NCBI GenBank assembly: GCA_964501335.1
Contig: CAZCTC010000001.1
Span: 124,001-188,000 of the forward strand
Source: CAZCTC01 sp964501335
Lineage (GTDB): Bacteria; Chloroflexota; Anaerolineae; B4-G1; SLSP01
DNA length: 64,000 nt
Direction of reading: 5' to 3'
Shown: in pieces, positions 1-7,066 of the stretch
Layout of the letters: every line of letters starts with the position of its first letter
Position numbering within the stretch: the first letter of the stretch is position 1
Program-made: the position numbers and the translations under genes
The notes under the pieces: generated by a model
The model's database searches: none
What the model was told of the DNA's origin: nothing
Seen by the model: the letters and a program-made list of their open reading frames with translations, nothing else

Positions 1-570
1 CTCGACCATCTCATAAATGGTTTCCCCATTGATCGTGATCGTCCGCGTGACCGCCGGATTTTCCGGGCTCACGCTGTCCCACACAGTCACCAACGGCTCC
101 CGGCGCTCATATCCGGCCGCTTTTAATTTCTGCATATATTTCTTGGGCTCATCCGTAAAGATCGAAAGGATCTTAAACTTCCCCACAAAAACCTCATCAT
201 AGCCCTCATGGGAACCAAAACCAAACGTCAATGCCCCATCCTCCACAAAAAAGCGGGCATAACGATGCAACAGCCGATCGAACTGTGCAAACTCCACCCC
301 ATCCCAGTAATAAACATCCCGATGCAACGGATCGTCGGCATTCTCCCGCAGAGATTCCTCTTCCCGCTCATTTGTAGGCACTTCCAACACCACAAAAGCC
401 GGCGTCCGTACCTCCCGCGCCAGCATTAAAACCATCTCCATCAAGTTCTCAGCACTGACATTAACCGTAATTTCCGAATATCCCTGTTCCGTCTCTACGA
501 CCGAATACCCTTCCTTCACCCCTTTGAAATGGTCGATAGAAATACCCGTCGCCAACCTGAATTCAGTCAT
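1..570 (-). CDS. Hypothetical protein, 3' end cut by window edge
   Basis: An open frame runs from an ATG at 570 to the left edge with no stop (190 codons seen). The start is backed by an AAAGGAAAC ribosome site just upstream and a promoter candidate at 604-631. The visible protein begins MTEFRLATGISIDHFKG, is mixed alpha/beta and acidic, has no signal peptide or membrane segment, and contains an aromatic stretch (DVYYWDGVEFAQFDRLLHRY) near its middle. I do not recognise the family. It is divergent from the secreted propeller gene at 809, so the two probably share the 571-808 control region. The open frame is certain; the function is unknown. Confidence 0.75.
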   Translation of the reverse strand, partial: MTEFRLATGISIDHFKGVKEGYSVVETEQGYSEITVNVSAENLMEMVLMLAREVRTPAFVVLEVPTNEREEESLRENADDPLHRDVYYWDGVEFAQFDRLLHRYARFFVEDGALTFGFGSHEGYDEVFVGKFKILSIFTDEPKKYMQKLKAAGYERREPLVTVWDSVSPENPAVTRTITINGETIYEMVE

Positions 571-603
571 AGGTTTCCTTTCTGCCTGAAAAACTTCTCA
601 ACT

Positions 604-631
604 ACTTTATGTCAGAATCAGGCCTTGTCAA
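604..631 (-). promoter_or_regulatory. Sigma70-like promoter for the leftward hypothetical gene
   Basis: Read on the minus strand: perfect -35 TTGACA (626-631), 16-nt spacer, -10 TAAAGT (604-609). It lies about 35 nt upstream of the ATG at 570. Pattern match only. Confidence 0.5.
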
Positions 632-731
632 TTGCCTGACTGACCGTTTTCATAGTCGAAAGCTCAAACTTCCAAAATCCTATCAAAATCCCATCGAACA
701 ATGCAGCAAACGACACTCGCCCCTTCCTCAA

Positions 732-761
732 TTGTTATACCATTTAATTCACCGGTACAAT
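732..761 (+). promoter_or_regulatory. Sigma70-like promoter for the secreted propeller gene
   Basis: TTGTTA (732-737), 18-nt spacer, TACAAT (756-761). It sits about 48 nt upstream of the ATG at 809, which carries the ribosome site CAGGAGA. Its position supports 809 rather than the upstream in-frame ATG at 701 as the true start. Confidence 0.45.
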
Positions 762-808
762 ACAGAAAACAGGTGAACCTAAAATCCATTTTACACTCAG
801 GAGACAAT

Positions 809-2365
809 ATGAATTCGCCGCTTAATAAATTGGGATTGATCGTCGCTGGAACGCTCGCTCTTATCGCATTCCTCTTTGTATTTCTCCTCACCCCGGCTGC
901 AACCGCACCGGCTCATCATTCCCCAGAAATTTCTCCCCAAACCGTTTATACCCTGACCCTGCAAAAGGTCGGGCCCGGTATCATTACCCCCACCGCCGGC
1001 ATCTACACCTACACCACCCCCACCGTCATCACCTTGACCGCCGCCGCCGCCGCCAATTCAGCCTTCGCCGATTGGACCGGCACCCACTACAGTGCCTATC
1101 CCACCTTCACCCTCCTCGTCGACGGCCCCACAACCCTCACCGCCACCTTCTTCCCCGACCATGGCCATCGCACCTGGATCACCCGCACCCAAACCGATGG
1201 GATCAGCAACACCTTCCTCTACGCCGTAGAAGCTTACAACAACCTCATCTTTGCCGGAGTCTATCCCTTCACCGGTTTTGCCGCAGCCTTTTCTGTCTCT
1301 AGAAATGGGGGCTTGACCTTTACCACCCACCCGGCAGGAGAAGCCGGGCTCGGCATCGACACCGCACTCGGGTTTTATATTGCCGACGAAAATACCATCT
1401 ACGCCGCCACCTGGAGTGGTCTGGGCATCTCGCACAACGGCGGAGTGACCTTCACCAATCATCCCATCACCAATAGCCAGGGAAGTGCCCCGGTAACCGA
1501 CGTCTATGTGGCTGACGGCAAAATTTACGCCACCACCAGCGGCAGCGGATTGGCCATTTTCAGTAATGACGGCCTCACCTTCACCACTCGAATTACCGCC
1601 AACTCCGGGCTGGGTGACAACAACCTCTTCTGCGTCTTCGCCGAAGGCCAAAATGTCTATGTCGGCACCGTCTCCGGCGGCCTTTCCATCTCGCACAACG
1701 GCGGCCTCACCTTCACCAACCGCACCACCGAAAACGGTCTGGGAAGCAATGGAATCTATCATCTCTATGTCGACGGCCAAAACATCTACACCGCCAACGG
1801 CAACAGCCTTTCGATCTCTCATGACGGCGGCGAAACCTTCTTTACCCGCACCGTCGACAACGGATTGGGCAAGGGTTCAGTGGAAGCTATCTATGCAAAC
1901 GGCCCCATGGTCTATGTCGGCAGTAGCGAAGGGATCGCCATCTCCTACAACGGCGGCCGGACCTTCACGCTCGACAATGAAACTACCGGCATGCTCCCCG
2001 TCGTCCTCGATATCTATGTCAATAACGGCATTATCTACGCAGCCACCAGCACCGGCCTGGCCTACTCCCTTCCTCCCGCCGTTTACACCCTGACGCTGGC
2101 CACGACCGGACCGGGAACCCTTGCCCCGGCTGCGGGCACCTACACCTATACCGCAGGCTGGCCCATTACCTTGATCGCGACCCCGACCACCAGTCTCACC
2201 ACGCCGGTCATCTTCAACGGTTGGAGCGGCGACATCATTTCCACCGGCAATCCGCTGACCTTCCTCTTAGATACCAACAAAACCATCACGGGCACCTTCG
2301 CTTCCCTGGATAAATCTCTCTACCTGCCGTTGATCCATAGAAAAGCCGCCCCCCCGAAACATTGA
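809..2365 (+). CDS. Secreted beta-propeller protein with flanking bacterial repeat domains and YLPL C-terminus
   Basis: 518 residues. The start at 809 was chosen for its CAGGAGA ribosome site and because the signal peptide (MNSPLNKLGLIVAGT..., hydrophobic to about residue 30) begins there. Two similar domains flank the core, at about 45-110 and 424-500; each opens VYTLTL..GPG and contains a T-I-TGTF-like end, as in InlB/Listeria-Bacteroides 'bacterial repeat' folds. Between them are at least five repeats of about 40-45 residues with the BNR/Asp-box style motif ISHNGGLTFT, implying a beta-propeller. The end carries YLPLIHRK, a C-terminal pattern I associate with exported Chloroflexi proteins. 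Probably a cell-surface or secreted binding protein; ligand unknown. A palindromic terminator follows directly. Confidence 0.85.
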   Translation: MNSPLNKLGLIVAGTLALIAFLFVFLLTPAATAPAHHSPEISPQTVYTLTLQKVGPGIITPTAGIYTYTTPTVITLTAAAAANSAFADWTGTHYSAYPTFTLLVDGPTTLTATFFPDHGHRTWITRTQTDGISNTFLYAVEAYNNLIFAGVYPFTGFAAAFSVSRNGGLTFTTHPAGEAGLGIDTALGFYIADENTIYAATWSGLGISHNGGVTFTNHPITNSQGSAPVTDVYVADGKIYATTSGSGLAIFSNDGLTFTTRITANSGLGDNNLFCVFAEGQNVYVGTVSGGLSISHNGGLTFTNRTTENGLGSNGIYHLYVDGQNIYTANGNSLSISHDGGETFFTRTVDNGLGKGSVEAIYANGPMVYVGSSEGIAISYNGGRTFTLDNETTGMLPVVLDIYVNNGIIYAATSTGLAYSLPPAVYTLTLATTGPGTLAPAAGTYTYTAGWPITLIATPTTSLTTPVIFNGWSGDIISTGNPLTFLLDTNKTITGTFASLDKSLYLPLIHRKAAPPKH

Positions 2366-2381
2366 CCCGCCGGCTTAACAC

Positions 2382-2415
2382 AATTGCGCGCGGCCGGATC
2401 CGGCCGCGCGCAATT
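2382..2415. terminator. Perfect palindromic terminator
   Basis: A perfect 34-bp palindrome centred on GGATCC, beginning AATTGCGCGCGGCC, 16 nt after the stop at 2365. A T-rich run follows only after CTC, so it may act as a strong hairpin or bidirectional stop. Confidence 0.65.
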
Positions 2416-3005
2416 TCCTCTTGTATTTTAACTTTTTTCACTTACAATAAGGTAAGTTTTATCTTTCTTATTTGACTTTCAGTCTCTCGACAGCCCCCCT
2501 TCAGCCCCATCAGCCACCCGCCGCCGGCGCTTCGTTGTTCACCACCCTCTCTAAGAGAGTTCCCGCAACTCATTCACGGCTCCCCATCGAGGATTTAACG
2601 CAAAAAAGCTTTGATTCATTGTAACAGAACAATCACATCGCACAGTAAACAGACCCTTCGCGATTACAAAGTCTTCATTCGCCGCCGGAATATTATCCTT
2701 CATTGCAACGGAACGATCCTATTGCACGATCCACTCACCCTTCGTCGCCGTCCAGTCGCCATTCGCTGCCGGCCACTCATCATTCATCACCGTCCAGTCG
2801 CCATTCGCCGCCGTCCAGTCACCGTTCGTCGCTGTCCAGTCGCCGTTCGTCGCTGTCCAGTCGCCGTTCGCCGCCGTCCACTCATCATTCGTCGCCGTCC
2901 GGCCATTTTTTACAACGCCCATACCGGCATTTATCTCAACCACAGCTCAAATCAAAACCGCAAAATAACTCTTTAACCTTTAGCTTTAACAGGAGGACTT
3001 TTATC
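2416..3005 (+). other. Gene-poor leader region upstream of the helical protein
   Basis: I see no convincing gene. A promoter-like pair, TTGTAT (2421-2426) and TACAAT (2443-2448) with 16-nt spacing, opens the region. Two imperfect copies of a segment starting TTCATTG.AAC.GAAC (2615 and 2699) are 84 bp apart, four times the 21-bp period of the array at 2727-2904. Several open frames cross the array on both strands, but they reflect its 21-bp period (a multiple of three) and have no ribosome sites. Confidence 0.5.
2727..2904. repeat. 21-bp tandem repeat array, eight units plus a partial
   Basis: Units start at 2727, 2748, 2769, 2790, 2811, 2832, 2853, 2874 and (partial) 2895. The consensus is close to CCGTCCAGTCGCCATTCG plus three bases. 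Two unit variants alternate: one with CCAGTCGCC and one with CCACTCATC. The array ends about 100 nt before the ATG at 3006, probably within the 5' leader. Confidence 0.9.
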
Positions 3006-3656
3006 ATGGGAACTCTACCAAAACTCAGTAATCTTTTAGTGAAAGCCAACCTCATGTTGACCAATGCCCGCCAGAATGAAGAAATCCTCAGGGCTTTAGC
3101 CCAGGTAGGCTATGACCAAAACGCCCTGCAAAAAGGCGAACAGTTGTTGGAACAGGTCAATGCGCTTAGCGATCACCAGAAAGTAGGCTACGGCGATAAA
3201 TCCACCGCGACCAGCGAACTCCAAAAAGCCTGCCGGGCTGCCGAAACCCTCTATCGACACCATCGTAAAATGGCCCGGGCGATCTTCAAACACGACCCCG
3301 GACGGTTAATCGCCTTCACCCTCAACGAACGTAAAAAACTGGCCTTTACGGATTGGTTGGCCCAGGGATTGCGCTTTTACGCGAACATTCTCGACGATCC
3401 CGAAGCACTGACCCTGACCGCCCCTTACAATCTTACCGCCGAAAAACTCAATGAAGGCTTTCAGTTGTTCAAGAACGTCCAACAGCTCAAAGCCATTCAA
3501 GAACAGGAAAAAGGCAAAGCCCAAAACGCCACCCGCAAACGCAATCTGGCCATCAAAGAACTCATCGACTGGCTCGATAATTTCAAAGTCATGGCCCGCG
3601 TAGCCCTCGCAGAAACCCCCGAACTGCTGGACGCCTTGCAAATCAACGTCTCCTGA
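3006..3656 (+). CDS. Hypothetical helical protein, 216 residues
   Basis: The start at 3006 has an excellent AGGAGG ribosome site; the in-frame extension to 2703 would translate the tandem repeat and is rejected. The protein (MGTLPKLSNLLVKANLMLTN...) looks entirely alpha-helical and charged, without signal peptide or membrane segments, with a Lys/Gln-rich stretch (QEQEKGKAQNATRKRN) near residue 175. I do not recognise a family. It is followed by an intrinsic terminator, so it is probably monocistronic and separate from the Yeh-like cassette that begins next. Confidence 0.8.
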   Translation: MGTLPKLSNLLVKANLMLTNARQNEEILRALAQVGYDQNALQKGEQLLEQVNALSDHQKVGYGDKSTATSELQKACRAAETLYRHHRKMARAIFKHDPGRLIAFTLNERKKLAFTDWLAQGLRFYANILDDPEALTLTAPYNLTAEKLNEGFQLFKNVQQLKAIQEQEKGKAQNATRKRNLAIKELIDWLDNFKVMARVALAETPELLDALQINVS

Positions 3657-3674
3657 TCTCACATCTCTCACCAA

Positions 3675-3717
3675 CAGGATTTCGCGCGCTTTTGGAAGCG
3701 CGCGAAATCCTGTTTTT
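3675..3717 (+). terminator. Intrinsic terminator after the helical protein
   Basis: Near-perfect stem from CAGGATTTCGCGCGC to its complement ending AAATCCTG at 3712, followed by TTTTTATTTT. It separates 3656 from the DUF4132 gene at 3793. Confidence 0.85.
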
Positions 3718-3792
3718 ATTTTCCTGTTTCATGCTAAAATCTCCCTGGTTATGGTCTATCTTTCACCGTTCACATTTCAGAAAGATCCTGCA

Positions 3793-6645
3793 ATGACGCA
3801 ACAATCTCAGATTTCCATTGAACTCTTTCCCGAAGATTACTTCTGGATCACATGGCAGGCCCCCACACCGCTTGTCCGCCCGTCAGTCCAACCATTCAAC
3901 CTGAAAGATGCCCTTGCCCGGTTAAAGAAAACCCGTATTCTCAATTACGATGTCCGTTCTGTATGGTCGCGCGCCCATATTGCCCCCGCCCTCTCCGCCG
4001 AAGAAGCTCACTTCTGGTTTTACGCCATGACCGGCATACCGGAAAGCGCGAGTTATCCCTGTGATTTCAATCAGGCCAATGCCATCTGGAAACAACTGCT
4101 CGCTATAATGCCCCGGATGGACATGTATGCCCCCCTGACCCTAGAAGAGGTTCGAAAAGCCATCATCCAGGCCTACTCTCATGTCACGCCCGAGTGGATT
4201 TTACCGCTCTACTATCTTCTTCCGCTGGAATCCTTTACAAAATTATTGATAGAAGCAGATGGACTGCCGGCTCGGGCATTGGAAGACGAACAATACATCG
4301 TCCCCTGGTTTAAACTCTCTGGAGAAGTCTTGCGCAATGAAATCTTCTACAAACTTCTCACCGGTTTCCGCCTCTTCATTCTTCCCTATCTTACCCCTGC
4401 CGAACGGACCCACCTGCGTGAGCTTATGCTCCCTTTACCGGCCGGAACGCCTGCGATTGAACAGGGTTACTACCGCCTGGCCGCCATCCTTGGCCTTTAC
4501 GATGCCGTTCACACCTTGCTCCAGGACCCTTCCGCGCTCCAACAATATCAGGCACCTCAGGAAATCATCTTCGGCCTGGAAAACAGCGCCCTGATTATCG
4601 ATGCAATACGCCATAGAAATATAGGCCCCCAGACCCCCGAACAAATTCGCGGCTGGCTCGCTCTGACCGGAACCCGCGCCCTCGATGTGGTTACCCGCGG
4701 AATTCTCTCTGTCTGCGAAATTACCCCTGAAGAAAACAACAACCATCTCACCTGGAATGCCCCCGTATCCAAAAAACTCAGCGAACAGATCGAACCTCAT
4801 CTTCAAGCCTTGGCCCAGGTCCATGCCCCTGAGGTCGCCTTTCCTATGCTGCAATTCTATGTCCAGGGCCCCCATTCGACCGTCACGCAACGCTGGCTGC
4901 TGAGCCATCCCGAATTTTCCATCGCCGGCCTGATCCCCTGGATCGACAAAACGCGAAAATTAAACTCCGCCATTCTCGATTGGCTCGGCATCTTCTATCG
5001 TCAGGGTTACGAAGAAACCATCCGTACCCACTTGAAGGCGCTTGCTCCCCCTGCAGCCGGGAAAATCATGGAAGCTATCCTGAAAAACGTAGATGAAGTT
5101 ATCCCTTTATGGGATACTGCCGCTCTGCCGACCTGGTGGACGGAACATCTTCCCAATGCACAGACGATCACCGACCATAAAATCACCTGGATCGATCCGC
5201 TCCTCTTGCCCCCGCTTGTCATCGAAGGACGCCGCCTGCCCCCGGAACAGATAGAAACCCTGTTGGTCATATTAAAGCTTACTCCATTGACTCAGGAACG
5301 TCCCCCTTTGCTGCTTGAGTTGAAACAAAGATCTCGGCGCGAAAGCCTGAGCCACTTCCTCTGGGAACTTTTCGAGCTATGGCTTAAAAACGGCAGCATT
5401 CCGGCCGAAAAATGGGCCATGAAAGCCCTGGGCCTGCTCGGTGATGATACTATTGCTCTCAAGTTAACGCCTCTGATCCGCCGATGGCCTGGAGAAAACC
5501 AGCATCACCGCTCCGTCATGGGCCTGGAATGCCTGGAAGCCATCGGCACCGATCTTGCCTTGATGCAAATCAACCATATTGCTCAAAAAGCTCCCTTCAA
5601 AGGGATTAAAGCCCGGGCCCAACAGGCCTTGGAAGCCATTGCACGAAAACGGAACCTCACCTGTGACCAATTGGAAGATCGACTGGTCCCAGACTGCGAA
5701 CTGAATGACCATGGTGACCGCACCTTCGATTTTGGCCCACGCCAGTTTAAATTCAAATTCAATGCCGAACTAAAACCGCTGATTCAAGACGCCGACGGCA
5801 GGCTCAAAACCGATCTTCCCAAGCCCAACAGCAAAGACGATCCGGAAAAATCAGCCCGGGCCGTCGCCGATTGGAAAATCCTCAAAAAACAGATCCGCGA
5901 CACAGCCGTCCTACAAACAATCCGGCTCGAACAGGCCATGATAGCCGAACGGCGCTGGCAATCTGGAGAATTTCAATTGCTCTTTGTTCGCCACCCCTTC
6001 ATGATCAACCTGACTCGAATGCTCGTCTGGGGCGCCTATGACCGGGAAAACAACCTCACAGCCACTTTTCGCGTCACCGAAGACCAGACACTCGCCGATG
6101 CTGACGATAATTTACTCACCCTTTCCGACCGATTAACCATCGGAATCGTCCATCCGTTTTACCTCCCCGAGCAACAGAAAAACAACTGGAATGAACGTTT
6201 TCACGACTATGAAATTCTTCAACCCTTTCCTCAACTCAACCGGGAAATCTACACCGCCACCGCCGAAGAATTGCCTGATACAAAATTCACCCGCTGGAAC
6301 GACATCAAAATTCCCGCAGCAGCCCTCATCAGCACCTTAGAAAAGCGCGGCTGGATACGCGATCCATCCGCAGATGGCGGAGCTTTCTACAATCATGCCC
6401 GACTTTTCCCCGCTGCCGATATCACCGCCGTCATAGAATACACCGGCGTCTACATGGGCGAGATGGCGAAAGGAGAAGATCAAAAGATCGAACAGTGCTT
6501 CTTTCTCAAAGGCCAGCACACTCAAATCGCTTACCTCAACCATTGCCATCTCAAGGCCCTCCCGTTGATCGATATCCCCCCTCTCCTCATCAGCGAAGTC
6601 CTGCGAGATCTTACCTTCATCGCCACCCAAAAAATTATGCCGTAA
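3793..6645 (+). CDS. DUF4132 (YehI/MolR-like) protein, copy 1
   Basis: 950 residues. I chose the ATG at 3793 over 3751 because MTQQSQISIELFPEDYFWITW aligns with the start of the paralogue at 7067. The N-terminal two thirds are helical and HEAT-like; the stretch from about 540 (WAMKALGLLGDD) to 625 is the most conserved repeat. The C-terminal third is DUF4132: FDFGPRQFKF near 645, LPKPNSKDDPEKS near 674, QTIRLEQAMIAERRW near 706, EDQTLADADD near 762 and DYEILQPFPQL near 802. In E. coli this domain is in YehI (MolR), encoded beside yehL, yehM, yehP and yehQ, as here. The biochemical role is unknown; a large scaffold or substrate-recognition partner of the MoxR/VWA pair is inference. It is less GC-rich than copy 2. 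Confidence 0.85.
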   Translation: MTQQSQISIELFPEDYFWITWQAPTPLVRPSVQPFNLKDALARLKKTRILNYDVRSVWSRAHIAPALSAEEAHFWFYAMTGIPESASYPCDFNQANAIWKQLLAIMPRMDMYAPLTLEEVRKAIIQAYSHVTPEWILPLYYLLPLESFTKLLIEADGLPARALEDEQYIVPWFKLSGEVLRNEIFYKLLTGFRLFILPYLTPAERTHLRELMLPLPAGTPAIEQGYYRLAAILGLYDAVHTLLQDPSALQQYQAPQEIIFGLENSALIIDAIRHRNIGPQTPEQIRGWLALTGTRALDVVTRGILSVCEITPEENNNHLTWNAPVSKKLSEQIEPHLQALAQVHAPEVAFPMLQFYVQGPHSTVTQRWLLSHPEFSIAGLIPWIDKTRKLNSAILDWLGIFYRQGYEETIRTHLKALAPPAAGKIMEAILKNVDEVIPLWDTAALPTWWTEHLPNAQTITDHKITWIDPLLLPPLVIEGRRLPPEQIETLLVILKLTPLTQERPPLLLELKQRSRRESLSHFLWELFELWLKNGSIPAEKWAMKALGLLGDDTIALKLTPLIRRWPGENQHHRSVMGLECLEAIGTDLALMQINHIAQKAPFKGIKARAQQALEAIARKRNLTCDQLEDRLVPDCELNDHGDRTFDFGPRQFKFKFNAELKPLIQDADGRLKTDLPKPNSKDDPEKSARAVADWKILKKQIRDTAVLQTIRLEQAMIAERRWQSGEFQLLFVRHPFMINLTRMLVWGAYDRENNLTATFRVTEDQTLADADDNLLTLSDRLTIGIVHPFYLPEQQKNNWNERFHDYEILQPFPQLNREIYTATAEELPDTKFTRWNDIKIPAAALISTLEKRGWIRDPSADGGAFYNHARLFPAADITAVIEYTGVYMGEMAKGEDQKIEQCFFLKGQHTQIAYLNHCHLKALPLIDIPPLLISEVLRDLTFIATQKIMP

Positions 6646-7066
6646 CCTGAAAACAAGAGAAAGAAAAACCCATGTTTCACGTTTTAAATTGACTTTTCCC
6701 CTCCCCCGACTATACTTTTCTTCCTAACCTTCACAAAAAAGCAGAAGATCGGCACTTTTCAACCTGTGCGATGAGCCCGGAAAAACAGAAGAAGAAAGCC
6801 CGTGGTTTCGCGCGCTTCAGAAAGCGCGCGAAACCACGGACAAAAAACTCTCTTCTCACATCCGGCGCGTCGCATCTTATAAAAAAAGAACCGGATGCAG
6901 GACATAAGAATCCGGCTGTGAGCCATCCCCATGAACGATCGCCTATGCCGGCAACTTTTCTCATCAATCCTGCAAATAAAATCGTTTTTCCAACCAATCA
7001 TCACGTTTCGCGTTTTACGTTTCACGTTTCACATCTCACGTTTAAAAAACAAAGGAGCCCTTGATA
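6646..7066 (+). other. Intergenic gap between the two DUF4132 genes
   Basis: Holds one copy of the dispersed element (about 6760-6910) and, just before the next gene, a short iterated phrase built on CGTTTCAC (about 7004-7045). No gene seen. Confidence 0.6.
6760..6910 (+). repeat. Dispersed MITE/REP-like element, direct copy
   Basis: Begins near CCTGTGCGATGAG, then AGAAGAAAGCCC, a near-perfect hairpin at 6801-6838 (stem CGTGGTTTCGCGCGC, loop TTCAGAAAG type), then the conserved box CATCCGGCGCGTCGCATCTT and a degraded GGATGCAGGAC end. Confidence 0.85.

Noticed and set aside
2727..2904. Possible CRISPR array
   Set aside because: Units are contiguous 21-bp tandem repeats without unique spacers, and no cas genes are present.
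2703..3005. In-frame upstream extension of the helical protein
   Set aside because: It would translate the 21-bp tandem repeat as Ser/Pro/His-rich sequence; the ATG at 3006 has a perfect AGGAGG site.
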